A stretch of DNA of 64,000 nt, taken from assembly GCA_948847595.1 (NCBI GenBank), contig CAQOGY010000007.1, positions 130,122-194,121 of the forward strand, in the 5' to 3' direction. Positions 34,621 through 42,627 of the stretch are shown piece after piece. Numbering within the stretch: the stretch's first letter is position 1; the number at the start of each line of letters is the position of its first letter. The stretch comes from an uncultured Bacteroides sp. Lineage in GTDB: Bacteria; Bacteroidota; Bacteroidia; Bacteroidales; Bacteroidaceae. Both the position numbers and the translations under genes were made by a program. The notes below the pieces were generated by a model. The model made no database searches. It saw only the letters and a list, made by a program, of their open reading frames with translations, and was not told the DNA's origin.

Positions 34621-36312
34621 TTAAAACTCCGGTTCTTTATGTATACAGATAATATCTCCGTAGACAGGATGGCGGAACTCGATATACTCGGCATGAAGAT
34701 AAAGCCTGTCCGCTTTCTTGCCATAGAGCTCGTCTCCCAGAATGGGGCAGTTCAGCCCTTTCGGGTGGGCGGCATGTACACGTAGCTGATGGGTACGTCC
34801 GGTCAACGGATAGAAAGCGATGCGGGTACAGCTCCTTGAATTTGTGATTATCTGATATTCAGTGACAGCTTCCTTTCCGTACTCTTCATTCACCATTTGC
34901 CGGGGACGGTCGAGAGGGTTCAGGCAGAGGGGGAGTGAGATTTTTCCTGTCTTTCCGGTTTCTGCTATGACACCGTCCAACAAAGCTATATATCGTTTTT
35001 TTATACTCCTGTTCTCGAACTGTGCCTGCAAATGTTGGTGTACTTCTTTCGTTTTGGCCACAAGCAGTAGTCCAGAAGTCGCCATATCGAGCCGGTGCAC
35101 AATCATAGGCCCCGTAGCGTCAGGATACTTTTTCTTCAAGCGGTGATAAACGGAATCCATGTCTTCCGCCTTTCCCGGCACGGATAACATTCCTGCCGGT
35201 TTGTTGACCAACACCAACCATTCATCTTCAAACACGGTTTCCAGTTCCGTATCTTTATGAACGTTATCCAATAACGGATTCTCGTCTACTTCCAATCCCT
35301 GCAACATATGTTGCAGAATCGGTTCACATTTCCCTTTGCACGAAGGATAATAATATCCATGATGCCGGATTTCGTTTTTAGGAGAATCCCCCCACCAGAA
35401 TTCAGCCATCGCCAACGGCTTTAATTGATGAAGATACGCATATTGCAGCAACTTGGGTAATGCGCATTCACCCGCACCGGCGGGTGGGACTTTCCGGACT
35501 GTCTGCTCGAAAATGGTACATAAGTCTTTCGCTTCTCCCTTCGCATTCAACATCCGGAATTGTCCGAACAGCTTTTGTTGCAAAGCTGCCGAACGTTCTT
35601 TCCGTTCTGCTTTCAGGCTTTCTATTTCACTCTTGAAACGGCTAACTTCCGCTTCGAGCTCTTCCAACCGCTTCTTCCATGCTTTTTCCTTCCGTTTATA
35701 TTCAGCTTTCTGATATTGGCTTTCCCGGATCAAAGTGGCCTGTTCTTCTTCGGAAATCCCGGGTGATGACCGGCGTCGGGCTTCTCTGTCTTCTTTCGCG
35801 GCTTTTAGCTCCGCTTTGGCGTGATTCAACTCCGCTTGAGCCTGCTCCGTTTCTATTTTCCACTTCTCTTTTGACTCAAGACAGGAAGCACTATTCTCCA
35901 ACTCATTGATGCGGATATTGATAGCGGAAATCTGCTCTTCCTCAATCTTGAAAAATCCTTGTGGTTGCAGTAAGTCATAAACAGGAGGAACAAAATAAGT
36001 ATGCAGGTTCTTTCCCGCCAAATTGCCGGAAAAGGCAGCTAAATAGCCTATTCTTCCTCCTTCTTCCGTCCCTTTTTCTGTATCTTTATCCGTATCTTTT
36101 TTCGTAGCTCCTTCCGTTTCCTGCATTATAACCAGTACTCCGAACATTTTTCCAAGAGTTAATTCATCCTGCCATTCCTTCCGGCTTGTGATATACTCTT
36201 TCACTTCTTCCGCCGCTAATACGCACAACGGATGAGGCGTATACAGGAAAGGGTAAGTGAATTTCTCCGGTAACGCAATATGAGAAACGGGCTTCTTGAA
36301 AAAATGTATCAT
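34621..36312 (-). CDS. RluA-family pseudouridine synthase with long N-terminal coiled-coil extension
   Basis: 563 residues from the ATG at 36312 (MIHFFKKPVSHIALPEKF). The C-terminal 220 residues are a complete RluA synthase: LVLVNKPAGMLSVPGK, catalytic Asp in MIVHRLDMATSGLLLVAK, RPRQMVNEEYGKEAVTEY, YPLTGRTHQLRVHAAHPKG. The first 340 residues are unlike standard RluA or RluC. They hold a roughly 150-residue charged coiled coil (about 140-280, rich in Glu, Lys and Arg) and a cysteine-containing segment (CKGKCEPILQHML). It modifies uridine in rRNA or tRNA; the extension may give target specificity (inference). Confidence 0.9.
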   Translation of the reverse strand: MIHFFKKPVSHIALPEKFTYPFLYTPHPLCVLAAEEVKEYITSRKEWQDELTLGKMFGVLVIMQETEGATKKDTDKDTEKGTEEGGRIGYLAAFSGNLAGKNLHTYFVPPVYDLLQPQGFFKIEEEQISAINIRINELENSASCLESKEKWKIETEQAQAELNHAKAELKAAKEDREARRRSSPGISEEEQATLIRESQYQKAEYKRKEKAWKKRLEELEAEVSRFKSEIESLKAERKERSAALQQKLFGQFRMLNAKGEAKDLCTIFEQTVRKVPPAGAGECALPKLLQYAYLHQLKPLAMAEFWWGDSPKNEIRHHGYYYPSCKGKCEPILQHMLQGLEVDENPLLDNVHKDTELETVFEDEWLVLVNKPAGMLSVPGKAEDMDSVYHRLKKKYPDATGPMIVHRLDMATSGLLLVAKTKEVHQHLQAQFENRSIKKRYIALLDGVIAETGKTGKISLPLCLNPLDRPRQMVNEEYGKEAVTEYQIITNSRSCTRIAFYPLTGRTHQLRVHAAHPKGLNCPILGDELYGKKADRLYLHAEYIEFRHPVYGDIICIHKEPEF

Positions 36313-36341
36313 CGGTTTATATTTGATTGTGATTATGGGTG

Positions 36342-36380
36342 CAAAAGTAAGGTAAATCCGCGAATTTTGTCCTATATTTG
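36342..36380. promoter_or_regulatory. Divergent promoter boxes between the RluA and SGNH genes
   Basis: On the reverse strand TACTTTTG (36349-36342) lies 29 bp before the RluA-like start. On the plus strand TATATTTG (36373-36380) lies 62 bp before the SGNH ATG. Both match TAnnTTTG; -33 boxes are not convincing. Confidence 0.55.
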
Positions 36381-36442
36381 TTCCGGAGTTTGAATGAAAT
36401 AAAGTGGATGCTTGACTAAGTATAAACTTGAGTGAATATAAA

Positions 36443-36970
36443 ATGGACAGGATTGAGGAAAAACCGAAATTTGCCTTTGTCGGCAACAGCCATATGGCAT
36501 TTTGGGCATTGGATATTTATTTCCCCCAATGGGAATGCCTGAACTACGGCGCACCCGGTGAAGGACTGGCTTATGTCGAGTCTTTTACTGTGGATACTTC
36601 CGATTGTCAGGTTATCATCCAATTCGGCAGCAACGACATCTATCGGTTGAACGATGAGAATGTGGACGATTACGTAGAACGTTATGTGAAAGCAGTCCTT
36701 TCCGTTCCTTCTCTGAAAACATATCTTTTCTGTATTTTTCCACGAAACGATTACGATGATTACAGTACGGCAGTAAACCAGTTCATCCGTATGCTCAACC
36801 GGAAAATATATGAAAAACTACAAGGAACGGACATTATCTATCTCGATGTATTCGACCGCTTGTTACTGGACGGCAGACTGAATCCCGACCTGACCATCGA
36901 CGACCTGCATCTGAATGGCAAAGGCTACAGCATACTGGCGGAAACAGTGAAACAAACTGTCAATTTATGA
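36443..36970 (+). CDS. SGNH/GDSL-type hydrolase-like protein
   Basis: 175 residues from the ATG at 36443 (MDRIEEKPKFAFVGNSH); an in-frame TTG at 36428 is less likely. Block I is FVGNSHMAFW, where the usual GDS is GNS and the serine is kept. Block III is FGSNDIYRLND, and the C-terminal Asp-His pair is in DLTIDDLHLNGKGY. It has no signal peptide, so it should be a cytoplasmic esterase or lipase-like enzyme. Substrate unknown. Confidence 0.85.
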   Translation: MDRIEEKPKFAFVGNSHMAFWALDIYFPQWECLNYGAPGEGLAYVESFTVDTSDCQVIIQFGSNDIYRLNDENVDDYVERYVKAVLSVPSLKTYLFCIFPRNDYDDYSTAVNQFIRMLNRKIYEKLQGTDIIYLDVFDRLLLDGRLNPDLTIDDLHLNGKGYSILAETVKQTVNL

Positions 36971-37088
36971 GTGATACCCGATTTCTTTTGTTACTGCTTT
37001 TATCGTAAAAATTGATGGCATATCAGTTTATTTTTCCTAATTTTGCCGTCAATTAATAGATTAATAACCCCCATAAAGCGATAAGACT

Positions 37089-37553
37089 ATGGAAAAAGTA
37101 ATTATCAATTCGTACGAAGAATTCGAGAAACTGGTAGGCAAACAAATAGGTGTTTCTGATTATGTGGAACTTTCGCAGGAACGTATCAACCTTTTTGCAG
37201 ATGCGACACTGGATCATCAATGGATTCACGTAGATACGGAGCGTGCCAAAGTGGACAGCCCTTATCATAGCACAATAGCTCATGGCTACCTGACATTGTC
37301 CATGCTCCCATATCTGTGGAATCAGATAATTCAGGTGAATAACCTGAAGATGATGATTAACTACGGTATGGACAAGATGAAATTCGGTCAGGCTGTATTG
37401 TCAGGACAGAGCATCCGTCTGGTGACTACACTTCATTCATTGACCAACTTGCGTGGTGTGGCAAAAGCTGAAATCAAATTTGCCATCGAAATAAAAGACC
37501 AACCGAAGAAGGCGCTCGAAGGGATTGCCGTATTCTTATATTATTTCAATTGA
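37089..37553 (+). CDS. MaoC-like (R)-specific enoyl-CoA hydratase
   Basis: 154 residues, a single hot-dog domain. The MaoC signature is LFADATLDHQWIHVD, with catalytic Asp and His in DATLDHQWIH, followed by TIAHGYLTLSMLPYLW. It hydrates trans-2-enoyl-CoA or -ACP. A TAATTTTG promoter box lies at 37038-37045, and a terminator follows, so it is probably transcribed alone. Confidence 0.92.
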   Translation: MEKVIINSYEEFEKLVGKQIGVSDYVELSQERINLFADATLDHQWIHVDTERAKVDSPYHSTIAHGYLTLSMLPYLWNQIIQVNNLKMMINYGMDKMKFGQAVLSGQSIRLVTTLHSLTNLRGVAKAEIKFAIEIKDQPKKALEGIAVFLYYFN

Positions 37554-37576
37554 TTGAATTAGAATGACATCATAAA

Positions 37577-37617
37577 GAAGCTGTCTCCCGTTTGGGAGGC
37601 AGCTTCTTGTTTTTTCT
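37577..37617 (+). terminator. Rho-independent terminator of the MaoC-like gene
   Basis: Stem GAAGCTGTCTCCC / GGGAGGCAGCTTC (one mismatched position) with a 4-nt loop GTTT, followed by TTGTTTTTTC, 24 bp past the stop codon. Confidence 0.88.
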
Positions 37618-37922
37618 TAGTTTTTCTCTGCGCTTCAAACTTTTAATTTTATAATGATTGGCGTAGGTACGTTGGTGATAGGTCATTTGTTTCTGCTGAT
37701 TTTCGGGTTTGGCTATTCCTGTAATTCAATTGGGGGGTGGGACAGATTTCGATGACGGGGATATCGCAGATATTTCATTTGAATATATTATGATAATTGA
37801 CCGAAACCGGCAAGTGTGGAAATTAAGACGGAATTTGAAATCTTTTAGTTGCGATGGTTTGTTTATTCTATAGATGTGTGTCACATTTAATTTTAAGAGA
37901 GACAATTCTAAATAACTGAAAT
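37618..37922. other. Intergenic region, possible degraded coding sequence
   Basis: No intact gene. An ATG frame at 37654 encodes a hydrophobic stretch of 34 codons, and an overlapping frame continues for about 60 codons to a TAG near 37874 without a start codon. Two open pieces in shifted frames could be a decayed gene, but neither resembles a family I know. There is no clear promoter for the downstream peptidase. Confidence 0.3.
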
Positions 37923-39467
37923 ATGAAAACTAAAATAATTTTCGCAGCCATATTGGTTCTGCTACTTGTCATTGTATTGGTGCTGCTACTGAGAACCGTC
38001 ACTTATAAATTTGGAAAAGTAGAGAAGAATGTGAGTGATAAAGAATTGGTGAACACGACCCCTTCCGAACAAGCTATACGCCGTTTTGTAGGTGGAATAC
38101 GGATTCCGACAATCAGCAATGAAGTTTATGAAGAAACAAATTTCAAGCCGTTCGATGAATTTATGACGTATTTGGCTGGTTCATATCCCGAAGTATATAA
38201 GACGATGGAGGTAGATACCATTAACACTTATGGACTGGTCTTTCACTGGAAAGGAAAAAACAGTGATTTGAAACCTATATTATTCTTATCCCATTATGAT
38301 GTCGTTCCCGTAATCGGATATGACCCGGCTACGGCGACTGCTCCCGATACTGTTTTCCAAATCAATGATAAGCCCTTGCCACCCATCGAGTCGTACTCGG
38401 AGAAATGGGATTATCCCCCGTTTTCAGGAGCTGTTGCAGGCGGACGTATATACGGTCGCGGCACGCTCGATATGAAATGTATGCTGTTCTCGCTGATGGA
38501 AGGTGCGGATAATCTGATAGCTGAAGGTTTTCAGCCGGAAAGGGATATCTGGTTTGCTTTCGGACAGGATGAAGAAGTGAGCGGGCGTCAGGGTGCGTTC
38601 AAAATAGCAGACTATATGAAAGAGAAAGGACTGCGTTTTGATGCGGTATATGATGAAGGCGGTATCATTGCAGCTCCCGGTTCGGCTATGGAATCCATAA
38701 AAGAACCGTTGGCTTTGGTGGGAGTGGGAGAGAAAGGTTTTCTTACTCTGCGTCTCACGGTCAGAGGAATGGGCGGTCACTCTTCAATGCCTCCCGCAAA
38801 AGGTTCTTTGGTATATGCTGCGGAAATCATTGAGAAGCTGAATAACAACCAATTCCCTGCACGGATTATTTCTCCTATCGCTGCATTCTTCGATAATGTA
38901 GGGGGAGAAATGGGATTCTTTTCACGAATGGCGATAGCCAACCAATGGCTGCTTGAACCGTTACTGTTGAAAACAATGGAGAAGTCTCCCGCTTCCAACG
39001 CACTGGTGCGCACAACGACAGCCGTGACTATGGTAAAGGGAAGTGATGCGGCCAATGTACTGGCTTCGGAAGCGGAAGTTACTGTCAACTTCCGTATTTT
39101 ACCCGGTGGCTCAGTTGCCGGAGTGATTGAACACGTGAAGAAGTTGTGCGAAGGCTATGATGTTACTATCAATGTAGTATCCGAACGTGAACCTTCGGGC
39201 ATTTCTCCCGAAAACGTAAAAGGCTTCGAGATTATCAGGGAAGAACTGGCTAAGATATATCCTGCCGCCATCGTCACTTCTTATATCACGATTGGCGGTA
39301 CTGATTCGTACAAGTACCAGATTGTGAGCGATGATATTTATCGCTTCCTGCCGATTTGCCTGAACCAGTACGAGCAACGTACGATTCATAATGAGAACGA
39401 GTATATTTCGTTGGAAAACTTCGGCAAGATTCAATGGTACTTTAAAGAAGTGATGAAAAACTATTAG
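37923..39467 (+). CDS. M20-family zinc metallopeptidase (carboxypeptidase S-like)
   Basis: 514 residues. An N-terminal hydrophobic segment (FAAILVLLLVIVLVLLL) is a membrane anchor or uncleaved signal. Metal ligands are visible in FLSHYDVVPV, in YGRGTLDMK and in AFGQDEEVSGRQG, where EE gives the catalytic Glu. The dimerisation or lid region follows from about 270 (RGMGGHSSMPP). It resembles yeast carboxypeptidase S-type peptidases that cleave N-blocked dipeptides. It converges on the next gene with a 4-bp overlap of stop codons. Confidence 0.92.
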   Translation: MKTKIIFAAILVLLLVIVLVLLLRTVTYKFGKVEKNVSDKELVNTTPSEQAIRRFVGGIRIPTISNEVYEETNFKPFDEFMTYLAGSYPEVYKTMEVDTINTYGLVFHWKGKNSDLKPILFLSHYDVVPVIGYDPATATAPDTVFQINDKPLPPIESYSEKWDYPPFSGAVAGGRIYGRGTLDMKCMLFSLMEGADNLIAEGFQPERDIWFAFGQDEEVSGRQGAFKIADYMKEKGLRFDAVYDEGGIIAAPGSAMESIKEPLALVGVGEKGFLTLRLTVRGMGGHSSMPPAKGSLVYAAEIIEKLNNNQFPARIISPIAAFFDNVGGEMGFFSRMAIANQWLLEPLLLKTMEKSPASNALVRTTTAVTMVKGSDAANVLASEAEVTVNFRILPGGSVAGVIEHVKKLCEGYDVTINVVSEREPSGISPENVKGFEIIREELAKIYPAAIVTSYITIGGTDSYKYQIVSDDIYRFLPICLNQYEQRTIHNENEYISLENFGKIQWYFKEVMKNY

Positions 39468-39988
39468 TTCTTTTTCGCTTTCATTGCCTTTAGTATATTT
39501 CTGCGCACAGCACGGATAGCGGGATTCAATAATTCGGGTTCCATGATTTCCAGCATTGTGCGCAGTTCCTGTTGTAACTCAGGGATGGAGCAGGTCAATT
39601 GGTGGGCAAGTTTTATACAGAGAGACTGCACTCCGCCCGGTTCCCGCCGGGATATGACACGCTCCATACAGAAATCAAGGAAGTCCATTCGTGGCGGGTT
39701 AGCCGGCTGTTGCTGACTAAGCAGATTCAGGAACATCCTTCTCTTTCCGGAGTGCTGACAAGTAAGTGCCGCGTCAATCAACTCGTTCTGTCTTTGGCTC
39801 AACCATTCTACATCTTCCTTTGAGAAATGTGTACAAGTCCACAAAGCCTGGTAAGAGACGGTATCGTCTTCGTCAAACATCAGTTGATAGATTTCTTCCC
39901 GAAGCCGTTCATCGTCTTGTATGAAATGAAGTACTTCCCTGATGTCTTCGATATGAAAACGAACGGATAATTTATCACGTAGGTTCAT
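39464..39988 (-). CDS. Hypothetical HEAT-like helical protein
   Basis: 174 residues, no signal peptide or membrane segment, almost wholly alpha-helical with HEAT-like spacing (MFDEDDTVSYQALWTCTHF, LAHQLTCSIPELQQELRTML) and a basic tail (ILKAMKAKKN). I do not recognise a named family. Third gene of a minus-strand unit with the beta-lactamase and the glyoxalase-acetyltransferase genes, 19 bp after the latter. Confidence 0.7.
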   Translation of the reverse strand: MNLRDKLSVRFHIEDIREVLHFIQDDERLREEIYQLMFDEDDTVSYQALWTCTHFSKEDVEWLSQRQNELIDAALTCQHSGKRRMFLNLLSQQQPANPPRMDFLDFCMERVISRREPGGVQSLCIKLAHQLTCSIPELQQELRTMLEIMEPELLNPAIRAVRRNILKAMKAKKN

Positions 39989-40007
39989 GTAGCTTTGTTT
40001 TTGAGGG

Positions 40008-41417
40008 TTAGCCCTTTGTTGTGGTATTTGCTTCTTTCAACTGTAAATGCAGAATCGGGTAAGGTTTACCCATGCCGTCCGTTTCGTCCCTTCCGGTGAT
40101 TTGGAATCCCATGTGAAGATAAAAGCTGAGTGCCTTCTCATTCTGCTCATTTACGTCCACTTTATCCATCTGCTTTTTCTGAATAGCATATTCCACCAAC
40201 CGCTTGCCGTATCCTTTTCCCTGCTCGCCGGGATTCACGAATAACATCTCGATTAATTCGTCGCTCAATCCCATGAAAGCTACAATTTTTCTATCGGCAT
40301 TACGGATAATGTATAGTTCTACCGCCGGTAGATAATGATTGCGAACTAAGGGTTTATAAAATTGGATATGTTCTTCCGTAAGGAAATGATGCGTATAACG
40401 TACCGATGCTTCCCAAACTTGCAGAATCTCATCGTAATCTTCCGGGATGGGCCGGCATATATTAGGAAGATAATAGCACAAATGGTCGAGTATGTTCCCA
40501 TTGTATGTCAGTTCTGCCTGATGGAGTACGCCTTCATAGATAAATCCATTTCGTTCAAGTACTTGTTGCGACCGCTTATTATACGGGTAGCAATTGGCAG
40601 TGATGAGGCTAAGTTGGAGTTCGTTGAAACCATAGTTGAGTACAGCCTGCACTGCTTCCGTCATATATCCTTTGCCCCAATGTGCTTCGTCGAGCCAATA
40701 ACCCAACATACGAACCTGCGGATTCTCCCGCTTTGGGTCGGGGATGATTCCGACGGAACCGATAAGCCGTTGCGTATCTTTCAGTGTTATTGCCCAGACA
40801 TTCTCTTGTCCGATAAACACATTCTGAAGAATTTCACGCGATTCTTCTATTGTTTTATGGGGTGGCCATCCGGCATTATTCCCAAGATTAGGATTCTGAC
40901 AACAAGCGAAAAATGCTTCTGCATCATTTTCCTGAAAAGGACGAATTACCAAGCGCCCCGTTTCAAGAGTATGGGTTATTGTTTCATTGGTTTCTGCTTT
41001 TTCTCCTGTCTCCGTCTCTTCTCCTGATTCTTTCTTGTACACACACTCTATACGGTTTCCATCAGGATCGAGGACTACACTTTCAAAATAACCATCTCCT
41101 GAAGTGCGTGGCTCACCTACGACGGAATAACCCTCGGAACGTATCTCTTCAGTGAAACGAAGAACTTCCGCCTGACTGGGAAAAGTGAAAGCAAGATGTG
41201 TCAGCCCGACTCTGTTTTCTTCCACCACCGTATTCTGTACATCCGGCCGGCTCATTAACTCCAAAGAAGGCCCTTCATCGAAGGATATAAAATAAGACTC
41301 GAATCCCTTCTTGGGATTAACATATTTCTCATTGCTTTTCCCACCGAAAAAGCGGATATAGAACTCTCTCAATTCTTCCAGGCGAAAAGTCCAAATGGCG
41401 ATATGATGCAGTTTCAT
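40008..41417 (-). CDS. Three-domain fusion: glyoxalase/VOC + RimJ-type GNAT + second GNAT
   Basis: 469 residues. Residues 1 to about 130 are a VOC domain (MKLHHIAIWTFRLEELREFY, GLTHLAFTF, VVLDPDGNRIECVY). About 155-315 is a RimJ/RimL-like acetyltransferase (RLVIRPFQENDAEAFFAC, GYWLDEAHWGKGYMTEAV, QQVLERNGF). About 318-465 is a second GNAT of the YjaB kind (AFMGLSDELIEMLFVNPGEQ, GKGYGKRLVEYA, NEKALSFYLHMGF). A Glu/Thr-rich linker (about 131-148) joins the first two. Each domain looks intact. All three together suggest modification of a small toxic molecule or antibiotic, but no substrate is implied by the sequence. It lies 36 bp behind the beta-lactamase gene. Confidence 0.9.
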   Translation of the reverse strand: MKLHHIAIWTFRLEELREFYIRFFGGKSNEKYVNPKKGFESYFISFDEGPSLELMSRPDVQNTVVEENRVGLTHLAFTFPSQAEVLRFTEEIRSEGYSVVGEPRTSGDGYFESVVLDPDGNRIECVYKKESGEETETGEKAETNETITHTLETGRLVIRPFQENDAEAFFACCQNPNLGNNAGWPPHKTIEESREILQNVFIGQENVWAITLKDTQRLIGSVGIIPDPKRENPQVRMLGYWLDEAHWGKGYMTEAVQAVLNYGFNELQLSLITANCYPYNKRSQQVLERNGFIYEGVLHQAELTYNGNILDHLCYYLPNICRPIPEDYDEILQVWEASVRYTHHFLTEEHIQFYKPLVRNHYLPAVELYIIRNADRKIVAFMGLSDELIEMLFVNPGEQGKGYGKRLVEYAIQKKQMDKVDVNEQNEKALSFYLHMGFQITGRDETDGMGKPYPILHLQLKEANTTTKG

Positions 41418-41453
41418 TTTAAATCTGATTTTATTCTTTATCGTTATAACTCT

Positions 41454-42344
41454 TTATTTTACTGTCTTCATCACATATTCGTAAACGATGCGTGAAACAT
41501 CTGCAATAATCTTACTGTTTTCCGGAGAACTCTCTTCGGAATCTTTCACGAAGACAGCTATACTGTAAGTATGTCCGTCAGGCAAAACAACAAAGCCGAT
41601 ATCATTGCAGCCAATCTGTTGTCCTTTGGCATTGCGATCTCCCGTTCCCGTTTTATGTCCGACTATCACCCCCTTATCCAACAAAGGAGCGACCAAACGA
41701 TCCTGTCCGGTCTGACACTCTACCATTGTCTGATAGATAAAATCTCTATATTCCTTTGCAAACAATGGCTCCCGACGGAAAATCTCCAATAGCTTTGCAG
41801 CAGCTAACGGTGTACTCCAATTACTGTAACAGAGGTCTAAGTCCTCATGCATATCATTTTCCGTATGAGTGATTTCACAGTCCTGAATCCCCAATGACCG
41901 GATATACTTATTCGCGGAATCCGGCCCGCCCTGATAATGAAAAAGAATATCACAAGCATTATTATCACTCTGCTGAAGGGTGTACTTCAGTAACTCTGCA
42001 ATACTCATGTCAAATCCCCCTTCCGGATACTTATCCCGTAGGGGACTATACGTGTCCGGCTTTAAATCCGATTTTTCCACCGTCAACAGAGTATCCAGCG
42101 ACTGATTGCGTTTCCCCATATAGTCAGCCAGCGCCAAGGCCTGATGAAACTTGAAAACACTCATCAAAGGATAATGAGTATCATTATTAACGGTTACCGT
42201 ATCTTTTCCATCTATGATGACGGCAATGCCAATTTCAGCTTTCTTATCTTTGATAGCCTTTTTCAATTGTGTCTCAAGAGAAACACTCTGGCAAGAAAAT
42301 AGCAGGACGGGAATTAAACAAAGAAACACAATGAATGAACGCAT
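41454..42344 (-). CDS. cepA: Class A beta-lactamase, CepA-like
   Basis: 296 residues, a lipoprotein-type or cleavable signal peptide (LCLIPVLLFSCQS). Class A motifs: S-x-x-K as MSVFKFH (active Ser), SDN in LQQSDNNACD, the omega-loop Glu probably in THTENDMHED as in PER-like enzymes, and KTG in GHKTGTGDRNA. The sequence is very close in pattern to the chromosomal CepA cephalosporinase of Bacteroides fragilis as I recall it, and less like CblA or CfxA. It should hydrolyse cephalosporins and penicillins in the periplasm. First gene of a three-gene minus-strand unit with a near-consensus promoter. Confidence 0.92.
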   Translation of the reverse strand: MRSFIVFLCLIPVLLFSCQSVSLETQLKKAIKDKKAEIGIAVIIDGKDTVTVNNDTHYPLMSVFKFHQALALADYMGKRNQSLDTLLTVEKSDLKPDTYSPLRDKYPEGGFDMSIAELLKYTLQQSDNNACDILFHYQGGPDSANKYIRSLGIQDCEITHTENDMHEDLDLCYSNWSTPLAAAKLLEIFRREPLFAKEYRDFIYQTMVECQTGQDRLVAPLLDKGVIVGHKTGTGDRNAKGQQIGCNDIGFVVLPDGHTYSIAVFVKDSEESSPENSKIIADVSRIVYEYVMKTVK

Positions 42345-42392
42345 AATTAATATTCTCTTTTAATAGGTTTCTATTTTTTCTATTGGGAGACA

Positions 42393-42423
42393 CAAAGATA
42401 TGAATACTAATTTTAGGAACAAA
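42393..42423 (-). promoter_or_regulatory. Consensus promoter of the beta-lactamase operon
   Basis: On the reverse strand TTTG (42423-42420) is followed after exactly 19 nt by TATCTTTG (42400-42393). This fits the Bacteroides promoter well. The transcript would have a leader of roughly 40 nt before the ATG at 42344. Confidence 0.85.
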
Positions 42424-42532
42424 TTCTTATTCGATAATTGTATTCCCAAATTTATTTTTGCACTTTTCAGAAAAGGAATGGTTGCGATAGAAGTAAATAT
42501 ACATATTTCATAATTATTGATTTAAAAATTAA

Positions 42533-42589
42533 GTCCGCTTTAAAAAGTTAGTTTGCTTTCGAAGCTGCTGCTAACCTTTTAAAACGGAC
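42533..42589 (-). terminator. Hairpin downstream of the third SusC/SusD locus
   Basis: Arms of 19 nt (42533-42551 and 42571-42589) pair with two mismatches, GTCCG at the base and GTTAG next to the loop, enclosing a TTTTAAAA-containing stem. It lies 39 bp after the SusD stop at 42628. Confidence 0.6.
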
Positions 42590-42627
42590 TCAATGTCGTT
42601 AACTGTAAAAAACTACAATCTTAATAC

